Of a stretch of DNA of 64,000 bases, positions 1-7,075 are shown one piece after another. Positions within the stretch are counted from its first letter, which is position 1, and every line of letters begins with the position of its first letter. Under the pieces are notes generated by a model. The model worked only from the letters and a program-made list of their open reading frames with translations, made no database searches and was not told the DNA's origin. Both the position numbers and the translations under genes were made by a program. Source of the DNA: Chitinophagaceae bacterium (GTDB lineage Bacteria; Bacteroidota; Bacteroidia; Chitinophagales; UBA10324); contig JADJAG010000004.1 of NCBI GenBank assembly GCA_016704325.1, positions 248,001 to 312,000 of the forward strand, given 5' to 3'.

Positions 1-844
1 TGTATTTCCAGCTGCCGGCTTTAAAGCGTTGTGATTTTGTAAGCATATTGATCCTGTTTTTGATGGGGGAAAAATGAAAAGAATGTGTAACGGAAGGAAC
101 ACCATTTAATAGCGTCTGGCGTAAAAGAAACTGTCCGTAGTTGTACCGATCTTCATTTGATGCCATTGCATCAGCTTCATATTCATGCTGTAACTGCAGC
201 AGGTAACGATAGCGCCAGATTAATGGGTGAAACCAAAGCACTATGCATGCGAGTTGAAAAATCCATAAGTCCAGCCAGTGTTTCCGGGTGCTGTGAACAG
301 CCTCATGCCTGATAATATATTCCAATTCCTTCGGATCATGAAATGCAGCATTGGTTAAAAAAATACGGCCCATAAAAGAATAGGGCGAATGAATTTTACC
401 GGTCGTGATTACTTGATGGCCGTGCATTATTTGTGCAGGATTTCTGCGAATCAATTGTGAGATCTTATACAACTCCAACATGCATTTCATGAATAATATC
501 AATACGCCAGCTATATAAATAATACCAACCATCTTCATTAAGTCCCAGGCCTGATCAGCCGGTTGCATTACTGAGGTTGTTGCAGGCACTGCATTTTGCT
601 GCACAGGCAGGGCCGTTTCCGGAAAGGAGCTTTGTGATGCCGCGTAAAAATCTTGTACTGCACTGAGTTCTGGCGGAGCAGTGGAAGGCAAAGGAATCAC
701 AGGCAGCAGCAACGCAGTAACCATGCTAAGTAGCAGGTACATACGATTTGCGGTGAACTTCGTATTGTTCTTATACAGCATTTCAAAAAGCAGGAGGAAA
801 AGCGTCCAGGCAATGGTTACTTTCAGCAGATAATCCATGATCAT
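1..844 (-). CDS. M56-family (BlaR1/MecR1-like) membrane peptidase, cut by the left edge
   Basis: The reverse strand reads open from ATG at 844 (or 838, in frame) to the window edge, giving 281 residues without the C-terminus. The N-terminus has hydrophobic membrane segments. A zinc-protease motif HEAVH lies at residues 180-184, followed about 35 residues later by an EADA stretch that would hold the third zinc ligand. The last visible residues, NRINMLTK, are typical of BlaR1-like proteins. It lies directly downstream of the BlaI-type repressor on the same strand, the usual pair in which the membrane peptidase senses a signal and relieves repression. What is sensed is unknown; Bacteroidota carry many such pairs unrelated to beta-lactams. 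Confidence 0.85.
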   Translation of the reverse strand, partial: MIMDYLLKVTIAWTLFLLLFEMLYKNNTKFTANRMYLLLSMVTALLLPVIPLPSTAPPELSAVQDFYAASQSSFPETALPVQQNAVPATTSVMQPADQAWDLMKMVGIIYIAGVLILFMKCMLELYKISQLIRRNPAQIMHGHQVITTGKIHSPYSFMGRIFLTNAAFHDPKELEYIIRHEAVHSTRKHWLDLWIFQLACIVLWFHPLIWRYRYLLQLQHEYEADAMASNEDRYNYGQFLLRQTLLNGVPSVTHSFHFSPIKNRINMLTKSQRFKAGSWKY

Positions 845-866
845 GGAGTTTAGAAATGAGTGAATA

Positions 867-1238
867 TTATTTGTTCTTTTTCTTCTTAACTGTTTCCAGT
901 TGCTTCATTAATGCATTGAGCTCATTCAGGTTCAGTTCATTTTCGGTTACCAGAAAAGATACCAGGTGCTTTGGAGAACCATCGAAATAATTGTTGATCC
1001 AGGTTTTGATGCTGCTCCTGGTAAAATCCTGTTTGGCTACAAGCGGGAAATATTCATAGGTCTTGCCATAAGCTTTATGTCCTACAAAACCTTTCCGCTC
1101 TAATATGCGAACCACGGAGGAAACGGTGGTCTGCGGAATGGAAGTGTCTAATGCTTCCACGATGTCGCGCACCAGGCAACGCTCTTTCTGCCAGATGATC
1201 TGCATGATCTGCTCTTCTGCTTTTGTCAGTGACTTCAT
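867..1238 (-). CDS. BlaI/MecI/CopY-family transcriptional repressor
   Basis: The 123-residue protein has the length and pattern of BlaI-type winged-helix repressors: an N-terminal helix (LTKAEEQIMQIIW), a recognition region with TTVSSVVRILERKGF near residues 37-52, a wing with GKTYEYFP, and a C-terminal dimerisation part with a lysine-rich tail. It is the first gene of a two-gene reverse-strand operon with the M56 peptidase, 22 bp apart. Two perfect dyads lie just upstream of its start and may be its own operators. Family knowledge predicts autorepression lifted by cleavage; the regulon cannot be read here. Confidence 0.9.
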   Translation of the reverse strand: MKSLTKAEEQIMQIIWQKERCLVRDIVEALDTSIPQTTVSSVVRILERKGFVGHKAYGKTYEYFPLVAKQDFTRSSIKTWINNYFDGSPKHLVSFLVTENELNLNELNALMKQLETVKKKKNK

Positions 1239-1258
1239 AACTGTATTCTTGCTTTTAC

Positions 1259-1293
1259 AACGTAAACATACGTTATTTACTGAAATATTCAGT
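1259..1293 (-). promoter_or_regulatory. Paired dyads upstream of blaI-like gene, candidate operators
   Basis: Two perfect inverted repeats sit 20-55 bp upstream of the repressor start: AACGTA-aaca-TACGTT at 1259-1274 and ACTGAA-ata-TTCAGT at 1279-1293. BlaI-family repressors bind short dyads overlapping their own promoter, so these are plausible operators. The dyads are seen; binding is inferred. Confidence 0.4.
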
Positions 1294-1426
1294 TAAATCT
1301 AAAAATAATTCAGATATTATTAGAAATCCTTCAACTACGGCAGTTTCGCTGTCCGGGAAAGGGGGATCATTTTGTCAAGTTTATACATTACACCGCCGCC
1401 GTGTATTCTAAGGTTCCACCTATGCC

Positions 1427-1610
1427 GTCATTGCGAATCCCGCATTCAACACATTTAAAAATAAAGCTGACTGTTAGTGCGGGATGAAGCAATCCCCAAC
1501 ATGAATCCCTTCTTTGAAAGAACACTAAGCTTGCATCAGGGGATTGCTTCATCACGCCCTTAATGCTTTTTGTTATTTTTAAGAGTGTCTAAGGCGTGAT
1601 TCGCAATGAC
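1427..1610. repeat. Nested palindromic MITE-like element
   Basis: Two nested inverted repeats are visible. The outer arms at 1427-1443 and 1594-1610 match over 17 bp with one mismatch (arm GTCATTGCGAATCCCGC). The inner arms at 1479-1497 and 1539-1557 match over 19 bp with one mismatch (arm GCGGGATGAAGCAATCCCC). The whole could fold into one long hairpin. It has no coding potential and looks like a miniature mobile or REP-type element. It lies between the blaI promoter region and the -7 box of the next gene. Confidence 0.7.
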
Positions 1611-1626
1611 GCGTTGATTTGAAACT

Positions 1627-1634
1627 TACTTTTG
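1627..1634 (+). promoter_or_regulatory. Bacteroidota -7 box TACTTTTG for the arylsulfotransferase-like gene
   Basis: TACTTTTG fits the Bacteroidota consensus TAnnTTTG and lies 43 bp before the ATG at 1677. No good -33 TTTG was found at the usual 19-bp spacing, so this is only a partial promoter match. Confidence 0.4.
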
Positions 1635-1676
1635 CCCCATCGAATCAAATGGCTTATTTTTCACGTCAACAATTAA

Positions 1677-3716
1677 ATGAAATCCACTCCTCTTTTTTTC
1701 CTGCTTATTGTTTCGGCCTTTACGTGCTTCGGGCAATTTCAGTTTGTTTCACCAAAGCCCGGAGCAAAAAGTCTCCCTGTACAACACAACATCATCATCC
1801 GCCAGGGAAATGTATTGCTGCATGCCGATTCACAATTATTTTCCATCACAGGCATTAAGAGCGGAAAGGTCTCATTCAAGATGATTGTTTGCGACGATAA
1901 AAAGACCCTCAACCTCAATCCTTTGCTTCCCTTTGCCACCAATGATACCATTACGGTGATTGCAGCCGAAGGTGCCGTTACCGTGGAAAACGCAGGAGCC
2001 ATTCCTGTTTTCCAATTCACATTTACTACCTCCGGCCAAAAGGCACTGGAAGAGCGGAGCGCAAATAGTCTTTGGGAAAATGAATGGGATGACGTAAATG
2101 AAAGCGTGCAGAAAGATGCCGCAACCACCGATGATGATGACAGCCTTAAACTGTTTACCATTACCACCAACCTGGAGCCGGCTCCGGGGAGTATCTTCTT
2201 CGATTGCAAGCCTGCAACAGTTCTGCCAGGTGACAGTGCCCTGCATGTTATAGGCATCATCCAAAACAATGGCGATTCGGTGTATCAGCAATCATTTACC
2301 GGTTTGCCCTATGATTTTCATTTGGGCAGCAATGGTTATTTTATCACTTACCGGAGTGATCGTGGCTGTTATTACATGCTCGATTCCAACTTTCATGTGG
2401 TGGATTCTTTTGCCATTGCCAATGGATTTGCCGTTGATCCTCATGATTGCCGGTTAACCGCTGATGGCTATGCTTATATTATCGGTGCTGAAGATCAGCC
2501 GGTAGGCGATGCAATGAGCCATGTTTACCGGGGTTCCGTAATCCAGGGATTCGACCCGCATCACAACATTATTTTCGAGTGGCGGAGTTTGGATTATGTT
2601 GATGTCAGCGAAGGCACGCACCTGAATGAGGATGCAAGCACCCTCGATTATGTGCACACCAATTCGATCGAGATTGACTTTGATGGTAATATGATCACCT
2701 CCAATCGCAATCTCGACCAGGTAAATAAGATTGATATCAGCACAGGTGAATTCATCTGGCGAATGGGCGGTGTGAAAAATGAATTTACCTTCCTGAATGA
2801 TCCCCAGAAATTTTCGCGCCAGCATGATTGCCGCCGCTTGCCCAATGGCAACATCACCCTGTATGACAATGGAAATTACCATCCGCTGTCGCATTCTGCT
2901 GCGAAGGAATACAAACTGGATGAAGTGCAAAAAACAGCAACCCTCGTGTGGAGCTATAAACATCCCATGGTGGATGGGGTGATTCCTTATTATCTCGCAA
3001 TGGGAAATGTGCAGCGTTTGAAGAATGGAAATACATTTATCAATTGGGGAAAACGATACAACACCAACCTGCCCAGCATGACCGAAGTAGACAGTGCCGG
3101 CAATATTGTTTGGGAAATGAAGCTGTCAGCCGATAAGCAATACATCGCTTACCGCGCGCATAAATACGACTGGAATCCCTGTGCACGCCCTTCAGCCGAT
3201 TCGATGAAGGTCCGGGAAATTACAGGCAACAGTGCAAGACTCTCCTGGGAATGTGTGGTCAATGCCAACCAGTTGTATGAAGTGCAATACAAGAGAAAAG
3301 ATGCGACAACCTGGGAAGCACAAGCCGTTCTTTCACCTGCGGATAACTTAGTGCTTTCTTTTCTTCAAACGTCTACTACTTATGACTGGCGTTTGAAATC
3401 CTGGTGCGACACCGTGGCAAATACAGCTTCCGGGTTCAGCGAAACGCGATCTTTCACTACTGCTTCGGATGATGACAATAGCACACTGTTTATTTACCCA
3501 AACCCTGCGCAGAACCAGGTAACTATTCATTCACTGGGAATGGAAACGGTTCAGGTTTTTAATTTGCATGGGCAGTTAGTGATGCAGGTTACCAGGCCAG
3601 CTACTGACGCATCGGTTATGGTGCTTTCTCTAGGTTCTTTGCCGTCAGGGTTATATCTCGTGGTAGTGGGTAATAATGATTACAGGGCGACAGCCATGCT
3701 CTCGGTCGTGAAGTAA
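1677..3716 (+). CDS. Arylsulfotransferase (ASST)-like exported protein with T9SS sorting domain
   Basis: The 679-residue protein has a signal peptide (about residues 1-19). A middle part resembles the propeller-type arylsulfotransferase family: FAVDPHDCRLTADGYAYI, HTNSIEIDFDGN near residue 326 and RQHDCRRLPNGN near 380, motifs with the conserved histidines. A fibronectin type III-like domain spans about 503-600 and a T9SS type A sorting domain begins at YPNPAQNQ near 606. Family knowledge suggests PAPS-independent sulfate transfer between phenolic compounds, but the substrate and even activity are unproven. The sorting domain predicts export by T9SS to the surface or medium. It stands alone with its own candidate promoter. 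Confidence 0.75.
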   Translation: MKSTPLFFLLIVSAFTCFGQFQFVSPKPGAKSLPVQHNIIIRQGNVLLHADSQLFSITGIKSGKVSFKMIVCDDKKTLNLNPLLPFATNDTITVIAAEGAVTVENAGAIPVFQFTFTTSGQKALEERSANSLWENEWDDVNESVQKDAATTDDDDSLKLFTITTNLEPAPGSIFFDCKPATVLPGDSALHVIGIIQNNGDSVYQQSFTGLPYDFHLGSNGYFITYRSDRGCYYMLDSNFHVVDSFAIANGFAVDPHDCRLTADGYAYIIGAEDQPVGDAMSHVYRGSVIQGFDPHHNIIFEWRSLDYVDVSEGTHLNEDASTLDYVHTNSIEIDFDGNMITSNRNLDQVNKIDISTGEFIWRMGGVKNEFTFLNDPQKFSRQHDCRRLPNGNITLYDNGNYHPLSHSAAKEYKLDEVQKTATLVWSYKHPMVDGVIPYYLAMGNVQRLKNGNTFINWGKRYNTNLPSMTEVDSAGNIVWEMKLSADKQYIAYRAHKYDWNPCARPSADSMKVREITGNSARLSWECVVNANQLYEVQYKRKDATTWEAQAVLSPADNLVLSFLQTSTTYDWRLKSWCDTVANTASGFSETRSFTTASDDDNSTLFIYPNPAQNQVTIHSLGMETVQVFNLHGQLVMQVTRPATDASVMVLSLGSLPSGLYLVVVGNNDYRATAMLSVVK

Positions 3717-3864
3717 TCCACATAATAATTAAGACATCAAATGATTTTGAAAACTGCGCAAATCGCACCAGACACGCCAAGGTTTCCCTCATGACATTTC
3801 TGCATTCGTGCTAGTGATGATAGCAAACTCAAATTGTGTATAAAAGTTAAATGATTTCTCTATT

Positions 3865-4584
3865 ATGCAACAAAGAATTCAAAAAGTAAAGCCAAGAGGT
3901 CTAAGCGTAATCTCTCCTATATTGTTTCAAAACATGAAATCAATATATTTTTTGTCATTGAAATTAGGGTTATCCCATAATGAGTACCGGGAGAAATTCA
4001 ATATCTATACGCGACAGTCGATAGCAGTAATTCCAATTGCCATTGCAACATGGGAGGCATTTTTAAACGAAGTGCTTTTTGTATTGTATTCAAATAATAA
4101 AATCTCGGAACAAAGGAGGAAAGAAATACTAAAGTTAAAGCTTCGTAAAAAGACTAAGGATATTCCGAAGCTATTTGGTGGTGCATTTGACACTTCTACT
4201 GCCCCATTTCAAGATTATTGCTATTTGGAAGAATTACGTCATTCAATAGTTCACTTTGACTTTGATCTCAGAGAATTGAAGCACCATATTCTCGATTACC
4301 TTGAAAGAAAAAAATTAACGCTACCCACTTTTGGAAAAAGTGGATTTGTTTATCCAGATGAAATTTGCTCCTCAGAAATGGTAAGATGGTCAATAAATAC
4401 GATCGCAGATATGATGATAAAATTTACAAGCTTTTGCCCGAACGATCATGGGATTATCAATATTTCCTCAAGATCAAGGATTGAAGAAACTCAAATTAGA
4501 GAACTATTTAGAATTATGAAAATGGATATGACAATATCTCAAGAAAATTATCACATTGGAAGTGAAAGAGCAGAATTGTATTAA
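3865..4584 (+). CDS. HEPN-like protein, possible RNase, unknown role
   Basis: This 239-residue protein was not recognised as a named family. It is helical and contains ATWEAFLNEV near residue 61 and LEELRHSIVHFD near 121. R125 and H130 form the R-x4-H signature of HEPN ribonucleases, and the ATWEAFLNE helix before it resembles RiboL-PSP-HEPN or MAE-type HEPN proteins. No signal peptide or membrane segment was seen. It is more AT-rich than the flanking genes and lies 80 bp upstream of an HNH nuclease gene on the same strand, both bounded by repeats. A role in defence or as a toxin is inference from HEPN biology and context only. Confidence 0.6.
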   Translation: MQQRIQKVKPRGLSVISPILFQNMKSIYFLSLKLGLSHNEYREKFNIYTRQSIAVIPIAIATWEAFLNEVLFVLYSNNKISEQRRKEILKLKLRKKTKDIPKLFGGAFDTSTAPFQDYCYLEELRHSIVHFDFDLRELKHHILDYLERKKLTLPTFGKSGFVYPDEICSSEMVRWSINTIADMMIKFTSFCPNDHGIINISSRSRIEETQIRELFRIMKMDMTISQENYHIGSERAELY

Positions 4585-4634
4585 ATAAGCCTCATGACAA
4601 TAGTGAAAGATTCAAATAAGGTCATTTAACTTTT

Positions 4635-4642
4635 TATCTTTG
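4635..4642 (+). promoter_or_regulatory. -7 box TATCTTTG upstream of the HNH gene
   Basis: TATCTTTG matches TAnnTTTG exactly and lies 22 bp before the ATG at 4665, so the HNH gene can probably be transcribed on its own as well as from upstream. No clear -33 element is present. Confidence 0.45.
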
Positions 4643-4664
4643 ATAGAATTAAGATTCTAGATTT

Positions 4665-5342
4665 ATGTTCGAAGGAAATGGACCTAATGCTCAATACTTT
4701 TCTGATTTATGGCAGGAAAAAAGACTTAGAATTATTGATAGGGATAATTTTACATGTCAAAATATAAGCTGTAAAACTTTTGATCCTTCATCTGGCGAAG
4801 TACAAATATTGGAAGTCGATGATGAATTGCAAATTCATTCATACAATAGTTATGAAAGTATATATACTCTTTCCAGTTCATTAACGAAACTAACCCTTAA
4901 TATAGATTTTGGCTGGGGAAACTGGTTGGTGCCTCCAATCTTACAAGTTCATCACAAACGTTACATTCAAGGCAGAGATTTATGGGATTATAATGATAGC
5001 GATTTAATCACACTTTGCAAAGAATGTCATAAGGCATTTCATCAGCAATATGAGATACCTCTTTACGATCTCAATGGAAATTTAATAAATTCTATAAAAT
5101 ATGAATCAAAAGACAATGATCATCTGCGTAAACACGATTTTAAACCTTGGGTATTTGTAAATAAAAGAAACGAGCAATACATGTTATGTTCTGAACTCCA
5201 TCCATACTGTCGAATGGTTATAATAGCAGGCTATAATGATGACAATCCAATAGTAAAGGCTAGCGTTATGGTAAAAGATTTTTTTGATAAATATCTGCCC
5301 GATTATCGGCCGGTGGCAGATGTTATTGAATTCAGAAGATAA
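4665..5342 (+). CDS. HNH endonuclease
   Basis: The 225-residue protein has a zinc-bound HNH core: C31 and C36, then LQVHHKRYIQG with H96-H97, N110 in WDYNDSDLI, and LCKECHKAFH with C118, C121, H122 and H126. The motif order fits a beta-beta-alpha-metal nuclease. The C-terminal part (about 130-225) was not recognised. There is no phage terminase or portal gene nearby, so a packaging role is unlikely. It follows the HEPN-like gene with 80 bp between, in the same AT-rich island. Confidence 0.8.
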   Translation: MFEGNGPNAQYFSDLWQEKRLRIIDRDNFTCQNISCKTFDPSSGEVQILEVDDELQIHSYNSYESIYTLSSSLTKLTLNIDFGWGNWLVPPILQVHHKRYIQGRDLWDYNDSDLITLCKECHKAFHQQYEIPLYDLNGNLINSIKYESKDNDHLRKHDFKPWVFVNKRNEQYMLCSELHPYCRMVIIAGYNDDNPIVKASVMVKDFFDKYLPDYRPVADVIEFRR

Positions 5343-5588
5343 CTACACAATTGAGCGGGTCGAACGAGTGCGCTTACTCTTTGGCGCACGCGTCTGACTG
5401 CTATCTGTATGCGTCCGCTTACTATTTCCTGTTGGCGCGGATTTGTAATCCGTGTCTATTGAGCTAAGGGATTTTTAATCCCTTAATTAATCCAACTCGC
5501 GCGCGTTTGCAGTAAAGTCTTTGCGCAGGAGCGAACGCGTGCGCTCCACACAATGCTTAACTCCATTCGCGCTCGAGCAAGTGTTTGT
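5343..5588. repeat. Composite REP-like hairpin element between HNH gene and MazEF
   Basis: No gene is present. Positions 5431-5484 carry copy 1 of a dispersed element with two small hairpins, GGATT-tgt-AATCC and GGGATT-ttt-AATCCC. It is followed at about 5495-5547 by a GC-rich arm pair (ACTCGCGCGCGTTTGCAG and GCGAACGCGTGCGC). The same two-part structure recurs near 14613, 15004 and 43983. A degenerate GC-rich copy also lies at about 5355-5400. Confidence 0.7.
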
Positions 5589-5912
5589 TTATTCCACGTA
5601 GGTCTCGTGTATAATTGTCTTGACCTTATTTATTTCTTTGTCTGTAAGTGAATCAAATGATTTCACGATGCGCTTTCTGTCGATAGTACGAATTTGATCT
5701 AAAACAACCCACCCTTTTGTCTTGTTGTGCTTTACTTCTACTCTTGTTGGATAAGGCTTGGAATTACTTGTCATTGGTGCCACCACAATGGTCTGCAGGT
5801 ATTTATTCATTTCGTCCGGAGAGATTACAACACATGGGCGGGTCTTTTTCATTTCACTGCCAATGGTCGGGTCAAGATTAACCAAAACAATTTGATACTG
5901 TCTTATTTCCAT
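5589..5912 (-). CDS. mazF: MazF/PemK-family endoribonuclease toxin
   Basis: The 107-residue protein is a full-length MazF. It starts with YQIVLVNLDPTIGSEMKKTRP, the conserved fold start with the arginine of the catalytic loop, continues with CVVISPDEMN and VVAPMTSN, and has VVLDQIRTIDRKRI near residue 70. MazF toxins cut mRNA at short sequence motifs and are neutralised by MazE. The start overlaps the end of the antitoxin gene by 10 bp, as expected for translational coupling. Copies of REP-like elements lie just downstream. Confidence 0.92.
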   Translation of the reverse strand: MEIRQYQIVLVNLDPTIGSEMKKTRPCVVISPDEMNKYLQTIVVAPMTSNSKPYPTRVEVKHNKTKGWVVLDQIRTIDRKRIVKSFDSLTDKEINKVKTIIHETYVE

Positions 5913-6148
5913 TCCTCGAATGTTTCTTCTTTAAAAACATCTGATATCAACGATTTGTCGTCACCATTTTCATGCATCTTCTTAAATGCCTTTTCCCAGC
6001 CTTTTCTTGCAGATGTCTTTGGCTTTAAGATCATGTAATCCTTTTCAAGTATCAGCTCCATCGTGTCCTGAATATGATACTTTTCCAGTACTGTTTTTGA
6101 TAAACGGATGCCTTTAGAATTTCCGATTGATATTAGTGAAATGTCCAT
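5903..6148 (-). CDS. mazE: MazE-type AbrB-fold antitoxin
   Basis: The 81-residue protein begins with ISLISIGNSKGIRLSKTVLE, the swapped-hairpin AbrB DNA-binding fold of MazE antitoxins. Its acidic and aromatic C-terminus (EETFEEWK) is the usual toxin-binding tail. It is the first gene of the mazEF operon, and family members repress their own promoter with the toxin as co-repressor. A palindrome lies 11 bp upstream. Confidence 0.9.
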   Translation of the reverse strand: MDISLISIGNSKGIRLSKTVLEKYHIQDTMELILEKDYMILKPKTSARKGWEKAFKKMHENGDDKSLISDVFKEETFEEWK

Positions 6149-6158
6149 GAGTTAATAA

Positions 6159-6168
6159 TGTAATTACA
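6159..6168 (-). promoter_or_regulatory. Palindrome TGTAATTACA upstream of mazE, candidate operator
   Basis: A perfect 10-bp palindrome, TGTAATTACA, starts 11 bp upstream of the mazE start. A further GTTAC half-site follows on its distal side at 6171-6175. AbrB-fold antitoxins bind such dyads; binding here is inferred. Confidence 0.35.
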
Positions 6169-6240
6169 ATGTTACTACATCTTTTTGAGGCCTGCAAATT
6201 TGTTTTGTGTCTTCGGTCTGCATCATTTCGAAATGCGAAT

Positions 6241-6598
6241 TTGAATACATTGGTTAGTAATGGAAAGAGGTTTATAGCTTATGAGATTGTAGAGCGATTG
6301 AAGAATTTAAAACACAACCATTTGTTAAAACAATTGGAGAACGAAATTACGCGTAGTGACAAAAGGCGAGGCAAACTTCACCAGGTTTTCAAACCTTCCT
6401 TTGATGCAAGGTGTATTCTCGCTGAAAAAATGCTTTTTTCAAAAGATAGCGTATATACATCATAATCCCGTCAGTGGTGAATAGAATCTGATTAGTGATT
6501 TTGGATTGTAGGAATATTCAAGTGCTGCATTTTATGAATTGGGAACACCTTGTCAATTTCCACTTACACATTATGCGGAAATATCGCACGGACGATGA
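6241..6598 (+). pseudogene. REP-associated tyrosine transposase (RAYT, IS200-like) remnant
   Basis: The frame reading NTLVSNGKRFIAYEIVERL and later KGKLHQVFKPSFD-like sequence (here RRGKLHQVFKPSFDARC) matches the middle of the Bacteroidota RAYT/Y1_Tnp family. The frame is lost near 6450-6460. The next frame continues with YIHHNPVSGE, an in-frame stop, then EYSSAAFYELGTP and THYAEI, the typical C-terminus. The N-terminal HUH catalytic part is missing. The gene is therefore dead: N-terminally truncated, frameshifted and carrying stops. It is the only transposase trace in the window and is a natural partner for the REP-like hairpins. Confidence 0.75.
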
Positions 6599-6606
6599 AA
6601 AAAGCA

Positions 6607-6690
6607 ATTTGATGCTTGCTCACTTTGAATTCCCCGTGTCCCGCTACCTCCCCGCTATCCTTGCCAGCGGAGACACGGGGGCGATGTAAG
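6607..6690 (+). repeat. Dispersed ~85-bp repeat, family with CCGTGTC...GACACGG arms
   Basis: This segment (starting TTGATGCTTGCTCACTTTGA) is a close copy, in opposite orientation, of 41362-41451. It carries inverted arms near CCCCGTGTC and GACACGGGGG. Shorter or diverged relatives are at about 1389-1420, 6945-7006 and 23268-23318. It ends where the sorting-domain fragment begins. Confidence 0.65.
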
Positions 6691-6825
6691 TTACTTCTGC
6701 ATGAAACCATAACTGAAGGAAACCATTCCATCCAGCTCGATCGTGAAGGATTGAGTGCAGGAATTTATTTTTTGAGGTTTCAGCTTAATGACAAGGTAAT
6801 GTTCGCGAAGCTGGTGGTAGAATAA
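6688..6825 (+). pseudogene. Fragment of a T9SS C-terminal sorting domain
   Basis: The frame ending at 6825 reads KLLLHETITEGNHSIQ followed by LDREGLSAGIYFLRFQLND, which is the second half of a type A sorting domain. The rest of the gene, including the PNPA motif, is absent. The preceding bases belong to the dispersed repeat at 6607-6690, so the repeat appears to have replaced or cut the upstream gene. Confidence 0.65.
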
Positions 6826-6944
6826 GATGAATCAATTTATTACTCTTATACATGATATTTCCTCTTTTCAATCAATAGTTGTATGATCAATAGAGAAAAA
6901 CATCAGGAAGCTGGTGAAGTGTTTGACTGACATAAGCAGCGTTG

Positions 6945-7006
6945 ATGTTCCCCCGTGTCGTGACCTTACGCACAAAGCTTTCCTGCGGAGAGCACGGCGG
7001 CGGCAT
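6945..7006. repeat. Diverged copy of the CCGTGTC repeat
   Basis: The stretch contains CCCCCGTGTCGTGACC and GCGGAGAGCACGGCGGCGG, the two arms of the dispersed repeat best seen at 6607-6690. It lies about 70 bp upstream of the next T9SS gene. No gene is seen between 6826 and 7075. Confidence 0.45.
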
Positions 7007-7075
7007 ATTGATGAAAAATTCTCGCTATTTTTATTCCATCGAGAAATTGATTGGTAATCCTAAAAGTTGAATTCC

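Noticed and set aside
3865..6148. A single four-gene defence operon with HEPN, HNH, MazF and MazE
   Set aside because: The MazEF pair is on the opposite strand and separated by a repeat, so it is a separate module.
6169..6465. An intact 98-residue gene
   Set aside because: Its motifs are the middle of a RAYT transposase, and the frame is lost just before the conserved C-terminus, so it is a remnant.
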